Program-made: the position numbers and the translations under genes
Part shown: piece after piece, positions 1 through 12,809 of the stretch
Numbering within the stretch: the first letter of the stretch is position 1
Layout of the letters: each line of letters opens with the position of its first letter
Notes under the pieces: model-generated
Seen by the model: only the letters and a program-made list of their open reading frames with translations
Database searches by the model: none
Told to the model about the DNA's origin: nothing
Source: DASQFU01 sp035632955
GTDB lineage: Bacteria; Eisenbacteria; RBG-16-71-46
Assembly: GCA_035632955.1 (NCBI GenBank)
Contig: DASQFU010000122.1
Coordinates: forward strand, 1 to 19,660
Length of the DNA stretch: 19,660 nucleotides
Direction of reading: 5' to 3'

Positions 1-2
1 GC

Positions 3-518
3 ACCGTGACCGAGATCGGCAGCACCGCCAAGCGGTCGGCGACCTCGGCGCTGGAAGGACAGACGAACTTCGAGGTCGAGGTCGTGTTCGACGAGGACGT
101 CCCCCAGGTGCGCCCGGGCATGACCGCGGACGTGGAAATCGAGACCGCCACCCACCCCAAGACGACCGCGGTGCCGATCCAGGCGGTGGTGGTGCGCACC
201 GAGCGCGAGCTCGAGCGTGCGGCGCGCAAGGACCGCAAGCGCGAACCCAAGAAGCCGAAGGGGGCGGTCACGGTCTCCGCGGAGGACGACACCGCCGGCA
301 AGCAGGACACGGAGATCACCGGCGTGTTCGTCGCGCGCGAAGGCAAGGCGGTGTTCGTCCCGGTGCGCACGGGCATCGCGAGCGAGACCATGATCGAGGT
401 GTTCGGCGACTTGAAGACCGGCGAATCGGTGGTGTCGGGACCCTACAAGGCGCTGCGCGAGCTCAAGCCGGAGACCAAGGTCAAGGCCGAGACGCCGGGC
501 GGAAAGAAGCGAGGCTAG
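3..518 (+). CDS. MacA/HlyD-like periplasmic adaptor subunit of an efflux pump, C-terminal part (5' truncated)
   Basis: The reading frame is open from the first bases, so the gene starts upstream of the window; the GTG at 6 is internal. The visible 170 or so residues match the end of membrane-fusion (adaptor) proteins. A beta-barrel stretch reads FEVEVVFDEDVPQVRPGMTA, whose RPGM(T/S)A turn is a hallmark of the HlyD/MacA family. It is followed by VPIQAVVVR and a membrane-proximal segment, VFVPVRTGIAS, ending in VVSGPYKALRELKPETKVK. Such proteins bridge an inner-membrane ABC pump and an outer-membrane channel. A strongly charged insert, rich in K, R, D and E, lies between the two conserved parts (about fragment residues 62-100). 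The stop is 6 bases before the GTG of the ATPase gene, which supports one operon. The family is clear; the exported substrate is unknown. Confidence 0.88.
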   Translation, partial: TVTEIGSTAKRSATSALEGQTNFEVEVVFDEDVPQVRPGMTADVEIETATHPKTTAVPIQAVVVRTERELERAARKDRKREPKKPKGAVTVSAEDDTAGKQDTEITGVFVAREGKAVFVPVRTGIASETMIEVFGDLKTGESVVSGPYKALRELKPETKVKAETPGGKKRG

Positions 519-524
519 CCGCCC

Positions 525-1222
<698 letters not shown>

Positions 1223-1226
<4 letters not shown>

Positions 1227-2440
1227 ACCTGCGCGAGAGTGCCGGGATCGCGCTGGGCGCGCTCCGCGCCAACAAGCTGCGCTCGTTCTTGACGCTGCTT
1301 GGAACCATCATCGGCGTTATGTCGGTGATCACGGTGCTGTCGTTCGTCGAGGGGCTGAACCGCTACGTCTCGGACAAGCTGCTGAGCAGCGGCGCCAACG
1401 TCTTCTGGGTGGACAAGTACGGCTTCATCACCAGCCAGGAAGAGTACGAGGATGCGGTCGGCCGGCCGGACGTGACGCTCGACGACGCCGAGGCCCTGGA
1501 GTTGGGCGTCTCGCACGCGTCGCTGGTGGTCGCGCAGTCGAACCAGAGCGGCACGGCACGTTACCGGAACCGCGAGGTGCGCGGGGTCGCGATCCGCGGC
1601 CGCGGCGCCGGGTACGAGCTGATCGACGAGCTGACGATCGAATCCGGGCGGCATCTCGGCGAGCTCGACGACCAGCGCCGCCGGCTGGTGTGCGTGATCG
1701 GGCCCGAAGTCGCCGAGGAGCTGTTCGGCACCCTCGATCCGGTCGGGCGCCAGATCCGGCTCGGCGCCGAGACCTACGAAGTCGTCGGGGTGACGCAAGC
1801 GAAGGGCAAGCTGCTCGGTCAGAGTCAGGACCGGTTCGCTGCGATTCCGATCCGCAGCTATCAGAAGTACAAGCTCGAGCGCGGCACGATCGACGTCGCA
1901 ATCAAGAGTCTGGACGCGGCCTCGATGCCGGTCGCCCAGCAGGAGGCGCGCAACGTGCTGCGTGGCCGCCGCCATCTCGGCCCGTCCAAGCCGGACAACT
2001 TCGGCATCACGACCTCGGAGAACGTGCTGCAGCTCTACGAGGCGCTGACCGGGAAGATCTTCGTTGTCACGATCGGCGTGGCCGCGATCTCGCTCGTGGT
2101 CGGCGGAATCGTGATCATGAACATCATGCTGGTTTCGGTCACCGAGCGGACGCGCGAGATCGGCATCCGCAAGGCGATGGGGGCGAAGCGCGGCGACATT
2201 CTCTCCCAGTTCCTGGTCGAGTCGACGACGCTCTCGCTGGTCGGCGGCATGATCGGCATCGCCTCCGGAGTCGGATTCGCGTTGCTGGCGGCCGCCGTGA
2301 CGCCGTTGCCGGCCGCCGTCAGCCTGCCGTCCGTGTTCGCGGGGCTTGGGATGTCCGCTTTGATCGGCGTGTTCTTCGGATCCTATCCGGCCTGGCGCGC
2401 CGCCCGCCTCGATCCGATCGAGGCGCTGCGTTACGAGTAG
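1223..2440 (+). CDS. MacB-type ABC permease, type A, first copy (FtsX-like)
   Basis: A 405-residue permease with the MacB layout but no fused ATPase. It has one N-terminal membrane helix (about 19-45), a periplasmic core domain (about 46-275), then an FtsX domain with three helices (about 279-305, 330-352 and 362-385). The coupling region reads MNIMLVSVTERTREIGIRKA and the end reads RLDPIEALRYE, both family hallmarks. The GTG start overlaps the ATPase stop. No ribosome binding site is visible, so coupling is likely. It resembles the permease at 3719-4936 in its MNLRES start, in RYV and VF..DK.G in the early periplasmic part, and in GQSQD around residue 200. The second permease starts 3 bases after its stop. 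Either copy alone could form a homodimer, or it may pair with the type B neighbour; the sequence does not decide. Confidence 0.93.
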
Positions 2441-2443
2441 CGC

Positions 2444-3712
<1,269 letters not shown>

Positions 3713-3718
3713 CGGTCC

Positions 3719-4936
3719 ATGAATCTCCGCGAGAGTGTCGGGATTGCGCTCGACGCACTCCGGGCCAACGCGCTGCGGTCGCTGCTCACACTGGTCGGCG
3801 TGATCATCGGCGTCTCGTCGGTGATCGCCGTCATCTCGCTGGTCCAGGGCCTGGACCGATACGTCGCGAGCCAGCTCTCCCAAGCCGGCGCCGACGTGTT
3901 CTCGATCGACAAGATCGGGGTCGAGTTCGACTTCACCAAGATCGCCGAGAAGGAGCGCCGCCCCGACCTCACGCCTGCGGATGCGGAAGCGATCGCACGC
4001 GCCGCGTCGCATGCCGCTGCCGCGGTCGCCGAGCGCACCACCATCGCCACGGTGCGCCGCGCCAGCCGCTCGTTGAACCAGGTCCAGGTGCGAGGCGTCG
4101 GCGCCGACTACATGCTCGTCACCGATCTGCCGGTGGCGCGCGGCCGGCCGCTCCATCCGCGCGACCAGCAGTCGCGGTCACTGGTGTGCGTGATCGGTGA
4201 CGAGATCGCCGAGCAACTGTTCGGTCCCGCAGATCCACTCGGCCGCGAGATTCGGGTCGGGGAGGCGCGCTGCACCGTGGTCGGCGTCGGCGAACGGAAG
4301 GGCTCGGCGTTCGGTCAGAGCCAGGACCTCTACGTGCTGCTGCCGTTCACGACGTTTCTCAAGCTCTACGGGCGCGACCAGAGCGTGACGATCAGCGTGC
4401 GGGCGCGCGGCCGCGAATCGTTCGAGCAGGCACAGGACGAAGCGCGAGCGATTCTCCGTGCCCGGCGCCACGTGCGGCCGGCCGCTGCCGACGACTTCGA
4501 GATCGTGACGCCGGAGATGTACCTCAGTCTATGGCGCAATCTCTCGGGCGCGATCTTCATCGTCATCGTCGGCGTCTCGACGATCTCGCTCGTGGTCGGC
4601 GGGATCGTGATCATGAACATCATGCTGGTCTCGGTGACCGAGCGGACGCGCGAGATCGGCGTTCGTAAGGCGATCGGCGCGCGCTCTCGCGACATTCTCT
4701 CGCAGTTCCTGGTCGAGGCGGTCACGCTTTCGTGCGTCGGCGGAGCGATCGGACTGGTGCTCGGCGTGCTCGGTGCGGTCGCCATCGGGGTGCTGACGCC
4801 GCTGCCGACCTACGTCAGCCCGCTGGCGATCGTGCTCGGGCTCGTGACCTCGACGCTGGTCGGAGTGTTCTTCGGCGCCTATCCCGCCGCGCGCGCCGCA
4901 CGCCAGGACCCGATCGAAGCGCTGAGATACGAATGA
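3719..4936 (+). CDS. MacB-type ABC permease, type A, second copy (FtsX-like)
   Basis: A 405-residue permease, exactly as long as the one at 1223-2440 and with the same start (MNLRES.GIAL.ALRAN.LRS). It has one N-terminal helix (about 19-45), a periplasmic domain with RYVASQLSQAGADVFSIDKIG and the shared GQSQD, and an FtsX domain from about residue 278 with MNIMLVSVTERTREIGVRKA, ending RQDPIEALRYE. The two type A proteins agree best in the membrane parts and differ more in the periplasmic domain, as expected of an old duplication with diverging substrate or partner contacts. Its TGA overlaps the next ATG (ATGA at 4933-4936), a tighter junction than the 3- and 6-base gaps elsewhere in the array. 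Confidence 0.93.
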   Translation: MNLRESVGIALDALRANALRSLLTLVGVIIGVSSVIAVISLVQGLDRYVASQLSQAGADVFSIDKIGVEFDFTKIAEKERRPDLTPADAEAIARAASHAAAAVAERTTIATVRRASRSLNQVQVRGVGADYMLVTDLPVARGRPLHPRDQQSRSLVCVIGDEIAEQLFGPADPLGREIRVGEARCTVVGVGERKGSAFGQSQDLYVLLPFTTFLKLYGRDQSVTISVRARGRESFEQAQDEARAILRARRHVRPAAADDFEIVTPEMYLSLWRNLSGAIFIVIVGVSTISLVVGGIVIMNIMLVSVTERTREIGVRKAIGARSRDILSQFLVEAVTLSCVGGAIGLVLGVLGAVAIGVLTPLPTYVSPLAIVLGLVTSTLVGVFFGAYPAARAARQDPIEALRYE

Positions 4937-6204
4937 CGACCGCCTGGCTGGCGCTCGCTCCGACCGTGGCGCGCATGGCGTTGGGCTCGCTGCGCGCGAA
5001 CCGGCTGCGCTCGCTGCTCACCACGCTCGGCGTCGTGATCGGGGTCGCCACCGTCGTGGCCATGGCGAGCATCATCCAGGGCTTCAACCGCACCGTCGAG
5101 CAGTCGATCAGCTCGTTCGGCTCCCACACGATCTACGTCCGCAAGCTCAAGCCCGACCTGTTCGTCGGAGGGTTTCCCGACAGCCTGCGCCACCGCCCGG
5201 CGTTCACCGAAGACGATGCGGTCGCGATCCGGCGCTTGTGTCCGGACGTGCGCGAGGTCTCGATTCTCGGTTTCATCGAAGCCTCGACGTTGCGTTACCG
5301 CAACCGCACCGCCGGCGGCGTGCAGGTGATCGGTGCTGACCCGGCGATCCAGGTGGTCAACGTCTACGATCCCTGGCTCGGCCGGTTCTTCACCGGCGAA
5401 GAGGTGCGCCGCCGCTCGCAAGTGCTGGTGATCGGCAAGGACATCCGCGAAACTCTGTTCAGCGGCGGCAACCCGATCGGCAAGATCGTGCACGTGAACC
5501 AGGTGCCGTTCCGGGTCGTGGGCGAGCTCGAGCCGAAAGGGAAGACCTTGTTCTTCAATCCCGACGAGATCGTCACGATTCCCTACACGACCCTTGCCAA
5601 GTATTTCCCACCGCCGGACGACGCGCCCTTTTACGTGCCCAAGCGCGGCGAGTACTACCTCAACGCGGTGGCCGTCTCACCGCAACGAACCGCGGCCGCC
5701 GTCGATCAAATCCGGGAGGTGCTGCGCCGGCGCCGCGGTCTCTCGCCCCGGGCGTCCGACAACTTCGCGGTGTTCACGGAGGACGCACTGGCCCAGCTCT
5801 ACGACCAGCTCACCGGCGCCACCTACGCGGTGATGATCCTGATCTCCTCGATCGCGCTGCTGGTCGGCGGGATCGGGGTCATGAACATCATGCTGGTGGC
5901 GGTCACCGAGCGCACCAAGGAGATCGGACTGCGCAAGGCGGTCGGAGCGCCACGCATGACGATCCTGTTCCAGTTCCTGTGCGAGGCCGCGACGTTGACC
6001 GGCCTCGGTGGCCTGACCGGCATCGGTCTCGGAGCGGGCGTGGGTCAGATTGTTCGCGTGACGAGCGGCTTGCCGGCCTACACGCCGTGGTGGTCCGTGA
6101 TCGTGGCGTTCGTGTTCTCGGTCGCGGTCGGATTGTTCTTCGGACTGTACCCGGCGGTGCGGGCGTCGCGCCTGGACCCGGTGGAAGCGCTGCGCTGGGA
6201 GTAG
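4933..6204 (+). CDS. MacB-type ABC permease, type B, second copy (FtsX-like)
   Basis: A 423-residue permease that closes the array. The frame is open further upstream, but the ATG at 4933 overlaps the previous stop (ATGA) and gives an N-terminus matching the other permeases (helix about 23-47), so I chose it. It shares with the permease at 2444-3712 the GSHTIYVRKLKPD start of the periplasmic part, PDSLRHRPAFT, LGRFFTGEEVRRRSQVLVIGKD and IPYTTLAKYFPPPDDAPFY. The FtsX domain begins near residue 298 with MNIMLVAVTERTKEIGLRKA and ends RLDPVEALRWE. It is probably the last gene of the export operon: the next gene, uvrA, is unrelated and has its own promoter-like site. Confidence 0.93.
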   Translation: MTTAWLALAPTVARMALGSLRANRLRSLLTTLGVVIGVATVVAMASIIQGFNRTVEQSISSFGSHTIYVRKLKPDLFVGGFPDSLRHRPAFTEDDAVAIRRLCPDVREVSILGFIEASTLRYRNRTAGGVQVIGADPAIQVVNVYDPWLGRFFTGEEVRRRSQVLVIGKDIRETLFSGGNPIGKIVHVNQVPFRVVGELEPKGKTLFFNPDEIVTIPYTTLAKYFPPPDDAPFYVPKRGEYYLNAVAVSPQRTAAAVDQIREVLRRRRGLSPRASDNFAVFTEDALAQLYDQLTGATYAVMILISSIALLVGGIGVMNIMLVAVTERTKEIGLRKAVGAPRMTILFQFLCEAATLTGLGGLTGIGLGAGVGQIVRVTSGLPAYTPWWSVIVAFVFSVAVGLFFGLYPAVRASRLDPVEALRWE

Positions 6205-6303
6205 GGTTCAGCGACGAGATCGGTCACCATTTCGCATCGCCGCGCCCGTCGCCGTCGTGACCACGACCGTCACGCCGTCACGTCCGATCTCTCTTGCTTC
6301 TCC

Positions 6304-6312
6304 TGATATAGT
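6304..6312 (+). promoter_or_regulatory. Candidate extended -10 promoter element for uvrA
   Basis: TGATATAGT combines the TGn extension with a hexamer, TATAGT, that matches five of six consensus positions. It stands out in a GC-rich gap. No good -35 box lies 16-18 bases upstream, but extended -10 promoters can do without one. Transcription would start near 6319-6320, which is where the preferred uvrA ATG begins. No SOS (LexA) box of the E. coli type is visible near it. Confidence 0.4.
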
Positions 6313-6319
6313 CCGGGCG

Positions 6320-9226
<2,907 letters not shown>

Positions 9227-9309
9227 GGCACGATGCCCCGGTCATGAACCCGCGGACGCCGGCCCCCTCACCCGCAGCATCGGCTCCCGTCGCCACTCGC
9301 ACCCGCACC

Positions 9310-10353
9310 ATGCGCGCGGTGGTCAAGACCACGACCGGTCCGGGCGCCGAGATCCGCGACGTGCCGATGCCGAGCCCTGCGGCGAGCGAGGTGTTGCTGC
9401 GCGTGCTGCGCGCCGGCGTGTGTGGCACCGATCTCCACATCTACGAATGGGACCGCTGGTCGCAGGGCCGGATCCGCCCGCCCGTGACGCTGGGCCACGA
9501 GTTCGTCGGCGAAGTCGTCGAGTGCGGAACGGGCATCACCGAAGTGCACGTCGGCGACTGGGTCGCGTGCGAGAGCCACATCGTCTGCTACTCGTGTCTC
9601 GCCTGCCGGACCGGGAACGCGCACCTGTGCGAGCGCACGCGCATTCTTGGCGTGGACGTGAACGGCGGCTTCGCGCAGTTCGTTGTCGTCCCGGGCGTCA
9701 ATTGCTGGCACGTGCCCTCTAATGTCCCGATCGAAGTCGCGGCCGTGATGGAGCCGCTCGGCAACGCCGTGCACACCGCCTTCGCCGGACCGATCTCGGG
9801 CTGCAACCTGCTGGTGGCCGGCTGCGGCCCGATCGGCCTGTTCGCGATCGCCGTCGCGCGGGCGGCGGGTGCGGCGCGGGTGTTCGCGAGCGACGTCGCG
9901 CCGTACCGGCTCGAGCTCGCACGGCGCATGAAGGCCGACGCGGTGATCGACGTCGCGCGCGAAAATCTCGTCGATCGCGTGCAGGAACTGACCGCCGGCC
10001 GAGGCTTGGACGGCGTGCTCGAGATGTCGGGCAATCCCGCGGCGATGCGCGACGGCCTCGCGGCGCTGCGCAACGGCGGCCGCCTGTCGTTGCTCGGGCT
10101 CCCCAAGGAGCCGTTCGCGCTCGATTGGAACCGCCTCGTGATCTTCAAAGGCGTGACCGTCCACGGCATCATCGGCCGCAGGATGTACGAGACCTGGTAC
10201 CAGATGGACAACCTCCTCGGCGCCGGCCGGCTCGACGTTCGGCCGGCGATCACACACATCATGCCGATGGAGGATTTCGAGGACGCGATCGGACTGCTCC
10301 GCTCCGGGCAGGCGGGGAAAGTCGTGCTGGTGCCCTGGGGCGAGAACGGCTGA
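9310..10353 (+). CDS. tdh: L-threonine 3-dehydrogenase, zinc-dependent MDR family
   Basis: Tdh oxidises L-threonine to 2-amino-3-ketobutyrate with NAD+. From the ATG at 9310 the protein has 347 residues (E. coli 341), and the key residues fall at the same numbers as in the E. coli enzyme: catalytic zinc and proton-relay residues C38, T40, H43, H63 and E64, and structural zinc cysteines C93, C96, C99 and C107. The Rossmann motif GCGPIG follows, and the FKGVTVHGIIGRRMYETWYQM and RSGQAGKVVL regions are typical of Tdh rather than of other alcohol dehydrogenases. An in-frame ATG at 9244 would add 22 residues rich in Pro, Ala and Thr; neither start has a good ribosome binding site. The gene lies 45 bases before kbl, whose enzyme takes its unstable product. 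Confidence 0.95.
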   Translation: MRAVVKTTTGPGAEIRDVPMPSPAASEVLLRVLRAGVCGTDLHIYEWDRWSQGRIRPPVTLGHEFVGEVVECGTGITEVHVGDWVACESHIVCYSCLACRTGNAHLCERTRILGVDVNGGFAQFVVVPGVNCWHVPSNVPIEVAAVMEPLGNAVHTAFAGPISGCNLLVAGCGPIGLFAIAVARAAGAARVFASDVAPYRLELARRMKADAVIDVARENLVDRVQELTAGRGLDGVLEMSGNPAAMRDGLAALRNGGRLSLLGLPKEPFALDWNRLVIFKGVTVHGIIGRRMYETWYQMDNLLGAGRLDVRPAITHIMPMEDFEDAIGLLRSGQAGKVVLVPWGENG

Positions 10354-10398
10354 GCGACTGACGGTCACACGACCAACGATCGGGCGCCGGGAGATCGC

Positions 10399-11607
10399 AT
10401 GTTCGACGCAATGAAGCCACACCTCGAAGCCGAGCTCGCGAAGATCCGCGAGGCCGGTCTCTCCAAGGACGAGCGCGTCCTGGCCTCGGCGCAAGGCCCA
10501 GAGGTCCGGCTCGCCGACGGCCGCGACGTGCTGGTGCTGTGCGCCAACAACTACCTCGGACTTTCGAGTCATCCGCGGGTGATCGCGGCCGCCCACGAGG
10601 CGCTCGACCGCCGCGGCTACGGACTCTCGTCGGTGCGTTTCATCTGCGGCACGCAGGACCTGCACAAGACCCTCGAGCGCAAGATCGCCGAGTTCCTGCA
10701 CACCGACGACGCGATTCTCTATGCCGCGTGCTTCGACGCCAATGGCGGCGTGTTCGAGCCGCTGCTGTCGGAAGAAGACGCGATCATTTCGGACGCGTTC
10801 AACCATGCTTCGATCATCGATGGCGTGCGCCTGTGCAAAGCGAAGCGCTGGCGCTACGAGAACAACCGGCCGGCGGACCTCGAGCGCTGCCTGAAGGAAG
10901 CCGATGCACAAGGCATCCGCCACAAACTGATCGCGACCGACGGCGTGTTCAGCATGGACGGGACGATCGCCGACCTCAGGGCCGTCTGCGATCTCGGGGA
11001 CCGTTATCGCGCGCTGGTCATGGTCGACGATTGCCACGCCACGGGTTTTCTCGGCCCCTCGGGCCGCGGCAGCACGGAACAGTGCGGCGTTATGGGCCGC
11101 GTCGACATCATCACGGGAACCCTGGGGAAGGCGTTGGGCGGGGCGATCGGGGGGTTCACCGCCGGCCGCCGCGAGATCATCGAGATGCTGAGACAACGCT
11201 CGCGGCCGTATCTGTTCTCGAACACGCTGCCGCCCGCCGTCGTCGGTGCCAGCATCGCGGTGTTCGATCTGCTCTCCGAGACCACCGAGCTGCGGGATCG
11301 GTTGGAAGTGAACACGCTGCACTTCCGCAAGGGCCTCGCCGCCGCGGGCTTCGAGGTCGGGCCCGGGACCCATCCGATCGTGCCGATCATGCTCTATGAA
11401 GAGAAGCTCGCGCACGACATGGCGCGCCGGCTGCTCGAGCTCGGGATCTACGTGATCGGCTTCTCCTATCCGGTGGTGCCCCAAGGCCAGGCCCGCATTC
11501 GCGTCCAAATCTCGGCCGCTCACGAGCCGCACCATCTCGAGCGCGCGCTCGCTGCGTTCGCACAAGTGGGGCAGGAGTTCGGCGTCGTGCGCACGGCGCC
11601 GCGCTGA
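10399..11607 (+). CDS. kbl: 2-amino-3-ketobutyrate CoA ligase (glycine C-acetyltransferase)
   Basis: Kbl is a PLP enzyme that uses CoA to split 2-amino-3-ketobutyrate into glycine and acetyl-CoA, completing threonine degradation begun by Tdh. The 402-residue protein (E. coli 398) has the alpha-oxoamine synthase features: ANNYLGLSSHP (49-59), FNHAS with H136, VDDCHATGFLGP with D210 and H213, and the PLP lysine K244 in TGTLGKALGG, the same number as in E. coli. The segment SSVRFICGTQDLHKTLE is characteristic of Kbl rather than of BioF or HemA. The ATG at 10399 has GGGAG (10389-10393) five bases upstream, the clearest ribosome binding site in this part. The order tdh-kbl is the reverse of the E. 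coli kbl-tdh operon. Confidence 0.96.
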   Translation: MFDAMKPHLEAELAKIREAGLSKDERVLASAQGPEVRLADGRDVLVLCANNYLGLSSHPRVIAAAHEALDRRGYGLSSVRFICGTQDLHKTLERKIAEFLHTDDAILYAACFDANGGVFEPLLSEEDAIISDAFNHASIIDGVRLCKAKRWRYENNRPADLERCLKEADAQGIRHKLIATDGVFSMDGTIADLRAVCDLGDRYRALVMVDDCHATGFLGPSGRGSTEQCGVMGRVDIITGTLGKALGGAIGGFTAGRREIIEMLRQRSRPYLFSNTLPPAVVGASIAVFDLLSETTELRDRLEVNTLHFRKGLAAAGFEVGPGTHPIVPIMLYEEKLAHDMARRLLELGIYVIGFSYPVVPQGQARIRVQISAAHEPHHLERALAAFAQVGQEFGVVRTAPR

Positions 11608-11644
11608 GGCGATCTCACGATTCACGGCCGGAGGCTGCGGTTCC

Positions 11645-11674
11645 TTGACCCTCGTGCGGACGTTCCGCTAACTT
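11645..11674 (+). promoter_or_regulatory. Candidate promoter for the gcv operon
   Basis: TTGACC (11645-11650) matches five of six -35 positions. It is followed after 18 bases by TAACTT (11669-11674), a weak -10 box preceded by GC. The predicted start near 11681 gives a leader of about 20 bases with AGGAG at 11693-11697, five bases before the gcvT GTG. A small inverted repeat, GCGGA-CGT-TCCGC (11656-11668), sits in the spacer between the boxes and could be an operator. The gap is only 95 bases long, so read-through from kbl is also possible. Confidence 0.5.
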
Positions 11675-11702
11675 CCGTCCGTTTCGCCACCCAGGAGCCC
11701 TC

Positions 11703-12809
11703 GTGCATCCTGCCACGACCCTCAAGCACACGCCTTTCCACACGTATCACAAGACGCTCGGCGCCAAGCTCGTCGAGTTCGCCGGTTTCGAGATGCCTAT
11801 CCGCTATACCGGCGACGTGCGCGAGCATCAGTGCGTGCGCACGAGCGCGGGCTTGTTCGACATCTCGCACATGGGCGAGTTCCAGGTCCGGGGCGAAGCG
11901 GCGCTCGCATTCCTGAACCACATGGTGGCGAACGACGTCACCGCCCTGAGCGTCGGGCAGGCGCTGTACACACCCATCTGCCGGCCCGACGGCGGCATCG
12001 TGGACGACATTCTTGTCTATCGTTGCGACGATCACTTCATGTTGGTCGTCAACGCTTCCAACATCGCCAAGGACTTCGCCTGGCTGCGCGAACGGATCCC
12101 GCCCCAGGTCGAGATCCGGGACGTTTCCGACGAGATCGCGCTGCTCGCCGTGCAGGGGCCGCGCGCGGCGGACGTTTTGCGCGGCAACGTGCCGGCCCCA
12201 GCGCTCGAGCTCGACTACTACCGCTTCCTGACCGGCCCTGTGTTCGGAGTCGAAGCGATCATCTCCCGCACCGGCTATACCGGCGAGGACGGCTTCGAGC
12301 TGTACTTCCCGGAGCGCGGCGCTGCGACCCTCTGGGAGGGGTTGATGAAGGCGGGAGCGGCTCACGGTTTCGAGCCGGTCGGCCTCGGAGCGCGCGATAC
12401 GCTGCGGCTCGAGATGGGCTACATGCTCTACGGGAACGACATCGACGACTCGACGTCGCCGCTGGAGGCGGGGCTGGGATGGACCGTGAAGCTCGACAAG
12501 CCGGATTTCGTCGGCCGCGAGGCGCTGGTCAAGCAGAAACAGCGCGGACTCGATCGGAAGCTGGTCGGCCTCGAGGCGGAAGGCCGCCGCGTGCCGCGCC
12601 ACGCCATGATCATCGAGTCGGAGGGGCGGCCGATCGGGCGGGTGACGAGCGGAGCGTTCAGTCCGAGCCTCGAGCGCGCGATCGCGATGGGATACGTCGA
12701 AACGAAGTTCGCGGCTACCGGCACCGCGGTCGACGTGGTGACGGGCACGACGCGCCTGACGGCGCGCGTGGTCAAACGTCCGTTCTACACCCGCGGCTCG
12801 CACCGCTAG
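11703..12809 (+). CDS. gcvT: Glycine cleavage system T protein (aminomethyltransferase)
   Basis: The T protein transfers the aminomethyl group held on lipoyl-GcvH to tetrahydrofolate, releasing ammonia and giving 5,10-methylene-THF. The 368-residue protein (E. coli 364) has the expected start TPFHTYHKTLGAKLVEFAGF, the SHMGEF motif (55-60), the catalytic aspartate D101 in DGGIVDD, and the folate-site segment TGYTGEDGFELY (190-201). The C-terminal barrel begins near GLDRKLVGLE and ends with the usual basic tail KRPFYTRGS. GTG at 11703 has AGGAG five bases upstream. It is the first gene of the gcv set and is separated from gcvH by a palindromic element whose left end touches its TAG stop. Confidence 0.97.
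   Translation: MHPATTLKHTPFHTYHKTLGAKLVEFAGFEMPIRYTGDVREHQCVRTSAGLFDISHMGEFQVRGEAALAFLNHMVANDVTALSVGQALYTPICRPDGGIVDDILVYRCDDHFMLVVNASNIAKDFAWLRERIPPQVEIRDVSDEIALLAVQGPRAADVLRGNVPAPALELDYYRFLTGPVFGVEAIISRTGYTGEDGFELYFPERGAATLWEGLMKAGAAHGFEPVGLGARDTLRLEMGYMLYGNDIDDSTSPLEAGLGWTVKLDKPDFVGREALVKQKQRGLDRKLVGLEAEGRRVPRHAMIIESEGRPIGRVTSGAFSPSLERAIAMGYVETKFAATGTAVDVVTGTTRLTARVVKRPFYTRGSHR

Noticed and set aside
6256..6274. A 6-base stem CGTGAC/GTCACG after the export operon as a rho-independent terminator.
   Set aside because: The stem is short, the loop is seven bases, and no T-run follows (only a mixed pyrimidine stretch). Repeats of this size are common by chance in such GC-rich DNA.
6257..6319. 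The GTG at 6257 as the start of uvrA.
   Set aside because: It adds 21 residues with no similarity to UvrA, has no ribosome binding site, and would place the candidate -10 box inside the gene. It remains possible but is less likely.
11608..11702. A glycine riboswitch ahead of gcvT.
   Set aside because: The gap is only 95 bases, contains the promoter-like boxes itself, and lacks the paired aptamer structure and conserved core of gcvT riboswitches.
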